In this document: positions 53,736-62,814 of the stretch, one piece after another | Numbering within the stretch: the stretch's first letter is position 1 | Layout of the letters: every line of letters starts with the position of its first letter | Assembly (NCBI RefSeq): GCF_017355525.1 | Contig: NZ_CP067395.1 | Location: 248,001-312,000 of the forward strand | Length of the DNA: 64,000 nucleotides | Origin: Lysobacter enzymogenes | GTDB lineage: Bacteria > Pseudomonadota > Gammaproteobacteria > Xanthomonadales > Xanthomonadaceae | Direction: 5' to 3' | Program-made: the position numbers and the translations under genes | Notes under the pieces: model-generated | What the model saw: only the letters and a program-made list of their open reading frames with translations | The model's database searches: none | Told to the model about the DNA's origin: nothing

Positions 53736-54254
53736 TTACGGCAGGCGCGTGCCCTGATCAGCCACCGCCAGCCACTTGAATCCGTCGTGGGTGTAGGTGA
53801 CGCCGGTCAGCGCGCGCTGGCGGTAGCCGATGCGCGGAATCTCGTACACGGTTTCGTACAGGATGTAGGCCGAGCGGCAGCCGTCGACCACGCGGTAGCG
53901 CTCGGTCCAGCTCCACTTGGCTTCGCGGTTCTGGAAGTGGCTGGCCAGCGCGGCCATGATCGCGTCGATGCCGGTGCGCAGGCCGCCGCTGTCGAACACG
54001 GTCACCGCGCGTTCGTCGTGGCCGGCGCGGAAGGTCTCGGCGTCGTAGTCGCGGAAGGATTCCATGTCCACGCGCTGGGCCACCTCGAACTGGCGCGCGC
54101 ACCAGCGGTGCAGCAGGTTCTGCGGTGCGACCGCGCTGTGCGCGGACGCCGCAACAGGCGGCGCGGCGGAGGCGGCGCCGGCCGCCGCGCACAACACGGC
54201 GGTGCAGGCGAGGACGAGCGGGGTGCGGTAAGCGGGGCGGTGCGGGACGGTCAT
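53736..54254 (-). CDS. exported NTF2-like (SnoaL/DUF4440-type) protein
   Basis: A 172-residue protein: signal peptide about 1-30, then an NTF2-like cone fold (LLHRWCARQFEVAQRVDMES, AVTVFDSGGLRTGIDAIMAA, RALTGVTYTHDGFKWLAVAD). These proteins bind small molecules or act as ketosteroid-isomerase-like enzymes; no catalytic residues could be assigned. Divergent from the beta-helix protein. Confidence 0.8.
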   Translation of the reverse strand: MTVPHRPAYRTPLVLACTAVLCAAAGAASAAPPVAASAHSAVAPQNLLHRWCARQFEVAQRVDMESFRDYDAETFRAGHDERAVTVFDSGGLRTGIDAIMAALASHFQNREAKWSWTERYRVVDGCRSAYILYETVYEIPRIGYRQRALTGVTYTHDGFKWLAVADQGTRLP

Positions 54255-54600
54255 GGCGCGCTCCTGTTTGCGGCGGATGGTGCGCTGACGCTAGCGGCGC
54301 GGCGCCGGCGGCGTTGTCCCGCGATCGCGGCGCCGCGTGCCCGCGGCCGCGATTGCGCCGCTTGCGCAAAGCCGGACACGCGAACGCGCAAGCGCGGGCT
54401 AGCCGGCCCCGCGCCAGGACGCGACCGCGATCACAGCCTGCGCGCGAGGTGACAGCCACCACTGTTGCGGTATGACGCGTTCGGCTGCAATGCGCCGACG
54501 CACCGCGCGCGCGACGGGGAGTTCGTCGCGCGAGGTTGCGCGCGCGGCGCGACCGGCGCTGCGCGCATCGCCACGACTTTTCCAGCAGGGGAACCGCGCC
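54255..54600. other. divergent promoter gap
   Basis: A 346-bp gap between the NTF2-like gene and the beta-helix gene. An in-frame ATG at 54472 exists, but the encoded extension has no protein character, so I treat it as leader DNA. No repeat or terminator was seen. Confidence 0.5.
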
Positions 54601-56736
54601 TTGAGCCACGCATCCGCATTCCGTTCCGTCCGCCGCCGCCCGTGGTGGCTGCTCGCCCTGACCGCCGCCGCGCTGACCGCGCCGCTCGCCGCGCCGGCCG
54701 CCGCGCGCATCGGCGGCGCCGGCCAGGCCCACGCCGGCCTGGCCTGGCCGGCCGCGCCGGCCGCGAACTACTGCCAGGCCCTGCGGCCCGGGCCGACCGA
54801 TGCGCCGGCCGGCGCCATCATCGTTCCGGCCGGCGACAACAGCCGTTTCGACTTCGCCCGCAGCGGCGTGTTCTGGTTCGAAACCGGCGAGCACACCTTC
54901 GGCGAGGACAAGTTCGGCCAGATCATCGCCCGCGCCGGCAACAGCTACCTCGGCGCGCCCGGCGCGATCCTCGACGGCAAGAACAAGAACATGTACGCGA
55001 TCACCGGCGACGTGCCGAACGTGACCGTGCGCAACCTGACGATCCGCAACTTCGGCCGGGGCCGCGACAACTTCGACCAGGGCGTGGTCAACCACGACGC
55101 CGGCGAGCATTGGATCGTCGAGGACAACGCCATCGTCGACAACGACGGCGCCGGCGTGTTCCTCGGCAGCCGCAACGAAGTGCGGCGCAACTGCCTGAAG
55201 AACAACGGCCAGTACGGCTTCAGCATGTACCGCCCGCCGTTGCAGAGCGATCCGGCCAGCGAGACCAACCCGGTGCCGGGACGTTCGGCCATCGTCGACA
55301 TCGTGCTGGAAGACAACGAGATCGCCGGCAACAACACCGACGATTGGGAAGCCTCGACCAAGTGCGGCTGCACCGGCGGCGGCAAGTTCTGGGACGTGCG
55401 CGGCGCGGTCGTGCGCGGCAACAACGTGCACGGCAACCGCGGCACCGGCCTGTGGGCCGACACCAACAACATCGACTTCCTGTTCGAGAACAACTACATC
55501 CGCGACAACGACGGCGTCGGCCTGTGGTACGAGATCAGCTACAACGCCACCGTCCGCGCCAACACCTTCATCGGCAACGGCTGGGTGTCGGGCAACGCCG
55601 ACCGCGGCGCGCCGGCGCCGGCGATCTACCTGTCCGAATCCGGCGGCGACGCGCGCCTGCCTTCGGCCACCAGCGGCTCGGACAAGCTGCGCATCTACGA
55701 CAACTACTTCGAGAACAATTTCTCGGGCATTTCGATCTACGAGAACGCCAACCGCTTCTGCAACTCCAACGGCAACACCAGTTCGGGCTATTGCACGCCG
55801 TTCGTGCATCCGGTGCGGATCGTGCGGCCCGACCCCGATCATCCCAGCGTCTATCCGGATCCGGTCAGCAACCAGCACCCGTGCTACACCCAGATCGGCA
55901 GCGACGCGACCTTGCAGCGCGACTGCCGCTGGCGCGCGCAGAACATCGAGGTGACCGGCAACGAGTTCTACTTCGACCCGGCCGCGGTGCCGTGCGGCCT
56001 GTCGAGCTACTGCGGCGCGCAAGCGCTGTACGCGACCGGCAAGGACAACATCGCCTGGTCGCCGTACACGGTGACGCAGGTGCAGAACGATGTGATGTTC
56101 AACAACGGCAACCGCTTCGCCAACAACCACTACTACGGCCCGTGGCGCTACGCCAAGCGCTTCGGCGAGGCGATCGGTTTCAGCGCCTGGCAGGCCGCGC
56201 CGTACCTGCAGGACGCCGGCAGCACCACCGACGGCGCCGCGTTCAACCTGATCGATACGCCGACCGCTACGCTGGAAGAATCCATCGGCCTGTGGAGCGC
56301 GTGGTACGGCAGCGCGGTGGAGCGCAGCGACCTCGGCCGTTCCGGCGCGCACAGCCTCAAGGTGATCGCGCAGGACGGCTATTGGGGCGTGTCGGTCGCC
56401 AACCATCCGGGTTACCTGGCCGACAACGGCGCCAAGCGCCTGAGCTTCTGGGTGCGTCACGTCGCCGGCACCGCGCCGCTGCCGCCGAACGCGCGCGTGC
56501 GCCTGCGCTGGCTCAAGGAAGACGGTACCGCGGCCACCGGCGACGACGATACGTCTTACAGCGATGTGGCCTTGAACGCGGTCGGCGACGACTGGACCCA
56601 GGTCTCGGCCAATGTGCAGCCGCCGGCGTTGACTGCGAGCGTGTGGGTGCTGTTGATCGGCTCCAGCGATTCGGGCGCGTACGCTGGCGCGAGCTTCCTG
56701 CTCGACGACGTGGTGCTCGAAGACGCGCCGCACTGA
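54601..56736 (+). CDS. exported right-handed parallel beta-helix repeat protein
   Basis: A 711-residue protein, if translation starts at TTG 54601. AGCAGGGG lies at 54583-54590, and the following sequence is a good signal peptide (RRRPWWLLALTAAALTAPLA). ATG 54472 would put 43 basic residues in front. Residues about 90-480 contain many short beta-helix coils: NVTVRNLTIRNFGRGRDNFD, HWIVEDNAIVDNDGAGVFLG, NNIDFLFENNYIRDNDGVGL, KLRIYDNYFENNFSGISIYE. The last 160 residues form a carbohydrate-binding-module-like jelly roll (GAHSLKVIAQDGYWGVSVAN, ASVWVLLIGSSDSGAYAGAS). Likely a polysaccharide lyase or hydrolase; the substrate is unknown. Confidence 0.82.
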   Translation: MSHASAFRSVRRRPWWLLALTAAALTAPLAAPAAARIGGAGQAHAGLAWPAAPAANYCQALRPGPTDAPAGAIIVPAGDNSRFDFARSGVFWFETGEHTFGEDKFGQIIARAGNSYLGAPGAILDGKNKNMYAITGDVPNVTVRNLTIRNFGRGRDNFDQGVVNHDAGEHWIVEDNAIVDNDGAGVFLGSRNEVRRNCLKNNGQYGFSMYRPPLQSDPASETNPVPGRSAIVDIVLEDNEIAGNNTDDWEASTKCGCTGGGKFWDVRGAVVRGNNVHGNRGTGLWADTNNIDFLFENNYIRDNDGVGLWYEISYNATVRANTFIGNGWVSGNADRGAPAPAIYLSESGGDARLPSATSGSDKLRIYDNYFENNFSGISIYENANRFCNSNGNTSSGYCTPFVHPVRIVRPDPDHPSVYPDPVSNQHPCYTQIGSDATLQRDCRWRAQNIEVTGNEFYFDPAAVPCGLSSYCGAQALYATGKDNIAWSPYTVTQVQNDVMFNNGNRFANNHYYGPWRYAKRFGEAIGFSAWQAAPYLQDAGSTTDGAAFNLIDTPTATLEESIGLWSAWYGSAVERSDLGRSGAHSLKVIAQDGYWGVSVANHPGYLADNGAKRLSFWVRHVAGTAPLPPNARVRLRWLKEDGTAATGDDDTSYSDVALNAVGDDWTQVSANVQPPALTASVWVLLIGSSDSGAYAGASFLLDDVVLEDAPH

Positions 56737-56767
56737 GATCCCAGACCCCGCCGCTTGCGGGGTTTAT

Positions 56768-56793
56768 GGCCGCGCTTCGGCGCGGCCTTTTTT
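56768..56793 (+). terminator. rho-independent terminator of the beta-helix gene
   Basis: GGCCGCGC-TTC-GGCGCGGCC followed by TTTTTT, about 32 bp after the stop. A smaller hairpin (CCCCGCCGCTTGCGGGG) precedes it at about 56745-56761. Confidence 0.92.
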
Positions 56794-57053
56794 GCCTGGG
56801 TTTTTCGCGCGCGATTTCGCTGCGCGATCTCGCCGCGCGGTTTTTTCCGCATCGCTGTCCGCCGCCGCCGCCGTTTGGCGTACTTAGAAATGCCGTGCGG
56901 ACAGCAAGCCCTCGCTGATCCGCGAAATCCGTCACAGGACGTGGTCCATTCGCGCGCCGCCCGCCGGAATGCGGGTAGCGGCCGGCGCGCGTCTCCGGCT
57001 GTACCGATCACACCGCGATCCACTCGATCCTTGTCCTCAGACGGAACGATTCC
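56794..57053. other. gap before the class 3 lipase gene
   Basis: 260 bp following the terminator (317 bp from stop to next start). It should contain the lipase promoter; no gene or repeat was recognised. Confidence 0.45.
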
Positions 57054-58043
57054 ATGAATGCGAGCAATGCCGCGCTGCGCGCGCTGCCCCAAGCCGGCGC
57101 TTACGCCGCCAATCCGGTGCTCGACACCGGCCTCACCCTGGCCCTGGCGATCGCGTCCAAGGCCGCGTACGACTATTACCAGGACCCGACCCAGCCGGTG
57201 GTCGCGCCCGACGGTTACCGCATGGTCGACAGCTGGACCGGCTGGGACGCGATCGCGCTGACCGGCGCGGTCGAAATCTTCGGCGTGGTGTTCCAGTCGC
57301 TGAGCGAACCCGGCACGTGCATCTTCGCGTTCCGCGGCACCGACTCCGACCTCGACGCTTGGGAAGACGTGCATTTCATTCCCACCGACTTCGTGCCGAC
57401 GCACAACAGCCTCAACCCGGAGCCGTGGGTGTCTTCGGGCTTCTACGGCATCTACGACGGCAGCGGCGGCGGCATGGCCGCGTCGATGCGCCAGCAACTG
57501 TTCGCGCTGTTGGCCAAGTACCGGCCTACGCAGCTCTACATCACCGGCCACAGCCTCGGCGCGGCCTTGAGTCAGTTGTTCTCGCTCGACGTGGCGGTCA
57601 GCCAGCCCACGCCCGCGCTGAACATCAATTTCGCCAGCCCGATGGTCGGCACCGACAGCTGGGCCAGCGCGTACGCGGCCGCGATCGACGCCAGCCAGAG
57701 CATCCGCGTCTACAACTACTGGGACTACGTGCCGTCGATGCCGCCGTCGGCGTTCGACTATCGCGCGGTCGGCACCGGCTTTCGCACCTCGTTCTATGTC
57801 GACAAGGAATGGTTCCCGCATCTGCTCGCGCGGCATGCGCTGCTGAATCTGACCGTGGTGTTGGACAACGCCTTGCCGGCGTCGCCGCAGCAGTGGCAGG
57901 GCACGTTCCCGGATCAGGTCGCGGGCGAGACCCAGTGGACGATGATCAGCACCTATCCGCCGGCCGGCGCCGACGTGCGTTGGGCCGATCAGGCGCAAGC
58001 CTTGATGAAGACCGAGGCGGCCGCGGCGATCAAGCCGGTTTGA
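57054..58043 (+). CDS. class 3 lipase-like protein
   Basis: A 329-residue protein of the Lipase_3 family (fungal-type triacylglycerol lipase fold). CIFAFRGTDSDLDAWEDV is the typical strand after the oxyanion residue. Nucleophile Ser167 lies in YITGHSLGAALS, probable acid Asp224 in YNYWDYVPSMPP and probable base His261. No signal peptide, which is notable because related lipases are exported; in Gram-negative predators such proteins can leave through type VI or other leaderless routes. The frame ends in Ala-rich helix KTEAAAAIKPV. Confidence 0.9.
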   Translation: MNASNAALRALPQAGAYAANPVLDTGLTLALAIASKAAYDYYQDPTQPVVAPDGYRMVDSWTGWDAIALTGAVEIFGVVFQSLSEPGTCIFAFRGTDSDLDAWEDVHFIPTDFVPTHNSLNPEPWVSSGFYGIYDGSGGGMAASMRQQLFALLAKYRPTQLYITGHSLGAALSQLFSLDVAVSQPTPALNINFASPMVGTDSWASAYAAAIDASQSIRVYNYWDYVPSMPPSAFDYRAVGTGFRTSFYVDKEWFPHLLARHALLNLTVVLDNALPASPQQWQGTFPDQVAGETQWTMISTYPPAGADVRWADQAQALMKTEAAAAIKPV

Positions 58044-58152
58044 CGCGGCCAACGGCGTGCGCGGCTGCGGTTCGGCCGCGTGCGCTTTTGTCGTGGTCGA
58101 GTCGGTGGATGGCGTGCGATTGCGGTTTGACGGCGCGAATTCGAAGCGGCGT

Positions 58153-58222
58153 GGTCGCGGCTTGCGCCGCTCCTACATTGGCTGCGCAACTCCCTGTAGG
58201 AGCGGCGCGAGCCGCGACCGCG
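58153..58222. repeat. REP-like inverted pair 8
   Basis: Reverse copy 58153-58176 (slightly truncated, GCAAGCC core) and forward copy 58196-58222, about 19 bp apart, between the lipase and the DUF333 lipoprotein. Confidence 0.9.
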
Positions 58223-58335
58223 AAAACCGGCCGACGACGCAGGCCCGCAGCACCGCGCCGCCCGCGCCTTCACCCGGGCATCAATGCACGCCGCCGTATA
58301 GTGGCCGCCGTTTTCGCCCGCCACAGGTATCCGCC

Positions 58336-58629
58336 ATGACCTCCCGCCTCCTGACCGCCGTCCTGCCGCTCGCGCTGCTGAGCCTGGCCGCCTGCAGCAC
58401 GCCGTCCGAACCGGCCGCGCCGCAGACGCCGCAAGCCGGCGCCGATGCGCCCAAGGGCGTGGGCATGGCCAATCCGGCCTCGGTGCATTGCCAGAAGCTC
58501 GGCGGCACCCTGGAGATCCGCACCGGCAAGGACGGCGGCCAATACGGCCTGTGCCATCTGCCGGACGGCCGCGTGTGCGAGGAATGGGCGCTGATGCGCG
58601 ATGGGAAGTGCGAGAAGCCGGCGGAGTGA
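58336..58629 (+). CDS. DUF333-domain lipoprotein
   Basis: A 97-residue lipoprotein: signal ends LLSLAAC (Cys20), then a Pro/Ala-rich linker and a DUF333 domain (ANPASVHCQKLGGTLEIRTG, GGQYGLCHLPDGRVCEEWAL, RDGKC). The N-P-A-[SA]-x-x-C-x-x-x-G-G block is diagnostic. Members are sometimes annotated as putative hemolysin; the function is not known. It is probably periplasmic. Confidence 0.92.
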   Translation: MTSRLLTAVLPLALLSLAACSTPSEPAAPQTPQAGADAPKGVGMANPASVHCQKLGGTLEIRTGKDGGQYGLCHLPDGRVCEEWALMRDGKCEKPAE

Positions 58630-58670
58630 CGGCGCTCGGCGCGGCGATGCCGCGCAAGCCCGCCGATATT

Positions 58671-58693
58671 GCGCCCGGGGCTTGCCCGGGCGC
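58671..58693 (+). terminator. hairpin downstream of the DUF333 lipoprotein gene
   Basis: GCGCCCGGG pairs with CCCGGGCGC across a 5-nt loop, 41 bp after the stop. No T-run; tentative. Confidence 0.35.
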
Positions 58694-58829
58694 AGAGATG
58701 GGAACCGCGCGTGCGGTGGATCCGCCTCAGTCGCGCTAGCCGAAGATCGAAATGGCTTCCGGCCTTCGCCGGAACGTGGCTGCGGGAATTTCGCGGCTCG
58801 CGACGGTTCCGCGACGTTCCCGGCGACGC

Positions 58830-59708
58830 TCAATCGCGCCCCAACGCCACCCGTAGCCCGACCACTTCCAGCCGCAGCGCCTCGTTCTCCGCGCTCAGCT
58901 CGGCCACGCGCTGGCGCAGCGCCTGCAATTCCTCGCTCTCGTCCGCGTTGGCCACGAACTTCGCCGGCGACGCTTCCTCCTCGACTTCGACCTCCGGCTT
59001 GGCCTCGCGCGGCTTGCGCTTGGACTCGCGCACGCGCTTGGCCGCCTGCTTGAGCTCGGCGCCGCCGGCCAGGGCCGCGGCGCGCTGCTCGTCTTCCGGC
59101 AGCGTCGCCACCGCGGCCGCGGCGTTGATCGAGATCGCGCCGGCTTTGACTGCGGCGACCACTTCCGGCGCAGCCTGCTTGTGGATGGTCTCGATCATGC
59201 CGACCTGGCTGTTGCTCAGGCGCGCGGCCTTGGCCAGCGCCTGGCGGCTGTCCAGCGGCGGCGCCTTGAAGGTCGCATCGTCCGACCACGGCGGCGCGTC
59301 GCCGGCCTCGCCCGCGCTTTCGGCGCTGGCGGCTGCGGCTTCGGCGTCGGCCTGGGCCGCGCGCTCGGCCTCGGCGCGCGCGCGCCGCTCGGCCAGGATC
59401 TCGCGCTTGCGCAGCGCCAGCACGCCGCGCTGGAAATCCGAGACGCTGCGCCGGCCCAGGTGCTGGTCGATCATCCACAGGTGGACGTCGTCGAGGGTCT
59501 TGAAGCGCTTGTTCTGCACGGTCTGGAACGGCAGGCCGTGCTGCTTGCAGATGCCGTAGCGGTTGTGGCCGTCGACCAGCACATCGCCCCACAGGATCAG
59601 CGCGTCGCGGCAGCCTTCGGCGAGCAGGCTGGCCTCCAGCGCTGCGTGCTCCTCCGGAGTCAGCGGATCGATGTAGGCCTTGAGCGATTCGTTGATGACG
59701 ATATCCAT
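58830..59708 (-). CDS. ParB N-terminal-domain (ParB/Srx-like) protein
   Basis: A 292-residue cytoplasmic protein. Residues 10-100 are a ParB-like nuclease domain (LTPEEHAALEASLLAEGCRD, ILWGDVLVDGHNRYGICKQH), with the DGHNRY signature. Ala/Glu-rich helical linker follows (ARAEAERAAQADAEAAAASA). A KorB/ParB-type helix-turn-helix is seen at 155-210 (QALAKAARLSNSQVGMIETI, AVKAGAISINAAAAVATLPE), and a short C-terminal coiled coil (LQALRQRVAELSAENEALRL). It resembles plasmid-partition-type proteins kept on xanthomonad chromosomes. No parA is adjacent. No clear ribosome-binding site. Confidence 0.88.
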   Translation of the reverse strand: MDIVINESLKAYIDPLTPEEHAALEASLLAEGCRDALILWGDVLVDGHNRYGICKQHGLPFQTVQNKRFKTLDDVHLWMIDQHLGRRSVSDFQRGVLALRKREILAERRARAEAERAAQADAEAAAASAESAGEAGDAPPWSDDATFKAPPLDSRQALAKAARLSNSQVGMIETIHKQAAPEVVAAVKAGAISINAAAAVATLPEDEQRAAALAGGAELKQAAKRVRESKRKPREAKPEVEVEEEASPAKFVANADESEELQALRQRVAELSAENEALRLEVVGLRVALGRD

Positions 59709-59894
59709 GCGGCGTGCGGCGTTCGGAACGGTGGGGGCGGGCATTGTAGGCAGTCGCGGCCGCCGCGTCAGGCCGCGGGCGGCGAGCCGGCGCGTAAGCG
59801 CGCCGCGCACGCCGCCGCGCACGGCCCGTGCGCCGCGCGATTCGGCCATACTGAGGACGCCGCGCTACGCGGCCAACCGCGCTCGAGGGGACGG

Positions 59895-60707
59895 ATGCGG
59901 CAAAGTCGGATCGCATGGGCGGCGCTGTGCGCGCTCGCCGTCGGCGCCGCCGGCGGATGGAACGGCCCGGCCGCGGCGTCGGCCGGGATCGTGGTCGGCG
60001 CAGGCGAGGTGCCGCGCGGCTGGGCCGCGATCGCCGCGCCCGAGGGCAACGCGCAATGGCAGTGCGCGATCGACGCGCTGCAAGCCTGGGACGTGCTGGG
60101 CGGCCCCGGCGGGCGCGTGCGGATCGCCCCGCAACAACCGCCGCCGCCGCTGCGCGTGGCCCTGGACGACGGGGTCATGGCCGCCGGCGACGGCGGCCGG
60201 ATCGAATGGACGCCGAACCGCGCCGCGGCCGGTTTCGTGCTCAGCAACGCCGACATCCGCCCGCAGGCCGCGACCGAGTACGGCGGCGACGTATTCGTCG
60301 CCGAAGGCCGCCACCGCGGCGGCCGCTCCGAGGGCGCGATCCTGCGCTTCGAGCGCCGCGACGCGCAGCGCTGGCGCATCCACCGCATGCTCGAACTCGA
60401 CGCGATGCCGGTCGCGGCCGCGCGCAGCGGCGCCGGCGATTGGGTGGTGCTGACCGACGCCGGGTTGATCCGCATCGATCTGGCCGCGCAGCGCCAGCAG
60501 CCCTTGCACCGCAACCCGCGCTGGCCGCAGTTGCAGCCGCAGTCCTTGCAGCCGTCCGGCACCGGCTGGCTGATCGGCACCGACCATGGGGTGATCCGGC
60601 TGATGCCGTTCGGCGAACATTTCAGCGAGCAGTGGCTGGTGCCGGAAAACTGCCGGCGCCTGGCCGCGCCGCAGTGCGGGTGCGGGCCGCAGCGGGTGGA
60701 GCGTTAG
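59895..60707 (+). CDS. exported propeller-like protein, paralogue A
   Basis: A 270-residue protein with signal peptide (AWAALCALAVGAAGGWNG ... AAASA). The mature part looks like several beta-propeller blades: AILRFERRDAQRWRIHRMLE, GDWVVLTDAGLIRIDLAAQR, GTGWLIGTDHGVIRLMPFGE. The C-terminus has Cys residues in PENCRRLAAPQCGCGPQ. The next gene encodes a paralogue. Family not recognised. GGGGACGG precedes the ATG. Confidence 0.75.
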   Translation: MRQSRIAWAALCALAVGAAGGWNGPAAASAGIVVGAGEVPRGWAAIAAPEGNAQWQCAIDALQAWDVLGGPGGRVRIAPQQPPPPLRVALDDGVMAAGDGGRIEWTPNRAAAGFVLSNADIRPQAATEYGGDVFVAEGRHRGGRSEGAILRFERRDAQRWRIHRMLELDAMPVAAARSGAGDWVVLTDAGLIRIDLAAQRQQPLHRNPRWPQLQPQSLQPSGTGWLIGTDHGVIRLMPFGEHFSEQWLVPENCRRLAAPQCGCGPQRVER

Positions 60708-60751
60708 CGGTCCGGCGACGGGTTTTCGTCGATAAATACTGGAGCGGGACG

Positions 60752-61507
60752 ATGGCGGCGATGGCATGGATGCTGGCGGCGGCGCTAACGGTGGGAGCGG
60801 ACGGCGCGCCGCCGCAAGGTTGGGTGGCGGTGGATCCGCCGAAAACCGAGGCCGAGTTGCGTTGCGCGAATGTTTCGCGCGATCGCTGGAACGTCGAGGT
60901 CGCCGGCGCCGATGTGCAGTTGAGGCCAGCGAGCCGTAGCCGTCGCACGACGATGGTCGGCGCGGCGCTGCGCGACGGCGCGCTGATCGGCCACAACCAC
61001 GGCGAGTTCGGCGGTTCGATCGAATGGTGGCCGCGCGACGGCGGTGCGCGTTTCGAGCTGCTGCACGTCAACCCGGTCGCGTGGACGCTGTATCGCGGCG
61101 AGGCGGTGGTCGCCGAGGGTTTGATCCACCTGGGCACCGATCGTGGCGCGGTACTGCGGTTCGAACGCCGCGATGGCCGGCGTTGGCGCATCCATCGTCT
61201 GGCCGAGCTCGACGCCGCGCCGGTGGCGGCGTTGCGGGAAAGCGAGGACCGCTGGCTGCTGCTGTTGTCCGACGGCCTGGTCCGGGTCGATCTGGCCAGC
61301 GGGCAGGCGCAACGCCTGTATCGCAATCCTGATTGGACCTATCTCGCTCCCGACACGATCCGACCGCTCGGCGCTGGCTGGCTGCTCGGCTCCGCGCGCG
61401 GCGCGATCCGCCTGGAGCCGGCGGCGGGCGGCGGCTATCGCGAGCGCCTGTGGGTTCCGCGTGAATGCGCGTCGCTGCAACCGCAGTGCAGTTGCGGCGA
61501 TGCTTGA
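60752..61507 (+). CDS. exported propeller-like protein, paralogue B
   Basis: A 251-residue protein with a short signal (MAAMAWMLAAALTVGADGA). It is clearly homologous to the preceding gene: VLRFERRDGRRWRIHRLAEL, RWLLLLSDGLVRVDLASGQA, GAGWLLGSARGAIRLEPAAG and the C-terminal CASLQPQCSCGDA. It starts 44 bp after gene A with a GGAGCGGGAC ribosome-binding site, so the pair forms a two-gene operon born by tandem duplication. Function unknown. Confidence 0.75.
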   Translation: MAAMAWMLAAALTVGADGAPPQGWVAVDPPKTEAELRCANVSRDRWNVEVAGADVQLRPASRSRRTTMVGAALRDGALIGHNHGEFGGSIEWWPRDGGARFELLHVNPVAWTLYRGEAVVAEGLIHLGTDRGAVLRFERRDGRRWRIHRLAELDAAPVAALRESEDRWLLLLSDGLVRVDLASGQAQRLYRNPDWTYLAPDTIRPLGAGWLLGSARGAIRLEPAAGGGYRERLWVPRECASLQPQCSCGDA

Positions 61508-61525
61508 CCGGAGGCACGCGCCGCT

Positions 61526-62128
61526 TCAGCGCACGCGCCGGTAGCGCGACACCCAATTGGTCTCCCAGCTCTTGCCGTCGTCGGCCGAATAGGCCTGCTC
61601 CCACTGCAACCCGTCCGCGCTGATGTCCTTCCACAACCCGCGCACCTTGACCTTGGCGCCGCGCAGTTCGTCTTCGCCGTAGAACGTGCCGACGCCGTCG
61701 GCGAAGCCGCCGATCATCGGCGGGTCGATGCGCTGCGGGTTGCGCGTGTCGAGCCACCAGTCGGCCCAGGTGCGCGTGACCGGGTCGTAGCTGCGCACGC
61801 CGAGCCCGTGGTAGGGCAGGCCGGGGCGGCGCACCGTGCTTTCGTCGAAATTGGCCCGTCCGTCGAACAGCGGATGGGTCTTGCAGATGCCTTCGAATTC
61901 CTCCCAGTCGTGGTTGTCCATCAGCCGCTCGCGCAGGCGGCGATAGCGCACCTGCCAGGTGCCCAGGAAGAAATCGAAGGCGCGCGCAGGGTCGGCCGGG
62001 TCGGCGGGACGCGCGGCCTGCGACGGCGCCGCGGCGAACGCCGGTAGCGTGGGCAGGACGCCGGCGACTGCGGCGAGCAGCGGTACGCGCAGCAGGGTAC
62101 GGCGGGAGGCATCGTGTTCGGCGGTCAT
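61526..62128 (-). CDS. Tat-exported DUF1579-like protein, paralogue A
   Basis: A 200-residue protein with a twin-arginine-like signal (ASRRTLLRVPLLAAVAGVLP). The mature part has FDFFLGTWQVRYRRLRERL, FDGRANFDESTVRRPGLPYH, VGTFYGEDELRGAKVKVRGL and QAYSADDGKSWETNWVSRY, the plan of DUF1579-like lipocalin-fold proteins (starts with F-[FE]-x-G-x-W). Gene B, 50 bp upstream on the same strand, is a paralogue. AGGAA precedes the ATG. Confidence 0.75.
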   Translation of the reverse strand: MTAEHDASRRTLLRVPLLAAVAGVLPTLPAFAAAPSQAARPADPADPARAFDFFLGTWQVRYRRLRERLMDNHDWEEFEGICKTHPLFDGRANFDESTVRRPGLPYHGLGVRSYDPVTRTWADWWLDTRNPQRIDPPMIGGFADGVGTFYGEDELRGAKVKVRGLWKDISADGLQWEQAYSADDGKSWETNWVSRYRRVR

Positions 62129-62178
62129 GGGCGTTCCTGGAAACGGGGACATCGCGGGCTGGACACGGCGGCGGTCGG

Positions 62179-62814
62179 TCAGGCGCCGCCGTCGCCGATC
62201 CGGGTATCGGTGGCGAGCCAGTTGGTTTCCCACTGCTGGCCGCCGTCGGCCGAGAAGGCCTGTTCGAACAGGCAGCGTTCGGGTTGCGGGCAGTGGATGC
62301 GGAAGCGCACCCGGATCGGCCGGCCGTCGAAAGTGTCGTCGCCGAAGAACTCGCCGCGTCCTTGCGCGAACCCGCCGGTCAGCGCCGCGGTCAGCGCGCC
62401 GTCGCGCAGGTTCGCGTAGTGGATGCGCCATTGCCGCGTCGCCGGTTCGTACAGACGCAGGGCCACGCCGTCGATGCGGCCGGCCGGACCGGCGATCGCC
62501 AGTTCGGCGAAGTTGGCGCGGCCGCCGAGCACTGGGACGACACGGGTGGTGCCGGTGTAGTCCAGCCATCGGTCGGAGCCGCTCAGCGGCTTGGCCAGAC
62601 GCCGCACCTGGGTGCGCCACAGGCCGGTTTCGAAATCGAAGTCGTGTTGCGCGCGGTCGATAGCGGCAGGCGGCGCGACCGGCGCGGCGGCGCGCGCGGC
62701 CTGCGTGCCGGCGCTTTGCGCCTGGGTCGGCGCCAGGGCCAGGGCCAACAGCGACGCCAGCGCACCGGCGGTCAGGGACAAGCTCAGGCAGCGGGAGGTG
62801 GCATAGCCTTGCAT
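62179..62814 (-). CDS. Sec-exported DUF1579-like protein, paralogue B
   Basis: A 211-residue protein with Sec signal (LSLSLTAGALASLLALALAP). The body parallels gene A: FDFETGLWRTQVRRLAKPL, LGGRANFAELAIAGPAGRID, GEFFGDDTFDGRPIRVRFRI, EQAFSADGGQQWETNWLAT, with a Cys pair (HCPQPERC) that A lacks. It is the upstream gene of a two-gene unit. The two paralogues use different export routes, Sec here and Tat for gene A. Function unknown. Confidence 0.75.
   Translation of the reverse strand: MQGYATSRCLSLSLTAGALASLLALALAPTQAQSAGTQAARAAAPVAPPAAIDRAQHDFDFETGLWRTQVRRLAKPLSGSDRWLDYTGTTRVVPVLGGRANFAELAIAGPAGRIDGVALRLYEPATRQWRIHYANLRDGALTAALTGGFAQGRGEFFGDDTFDGRPIRVRFRIHCPQPERCLFEQAFSADGGQQWETNWLATDTRIGDGGA

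Noticed and set aside
53758..56733. 991-residue open frame antisense to the beta-helix gene
   Set aside because: Composition-driven shadow spanning two oppositely oriented real genes and a promoter gap.
58830..59708. chromosome partition gene parB with parS
   Set aside because: No parA partner, no parS-like site seen, and the domain order resembles plasmid-type regulators.
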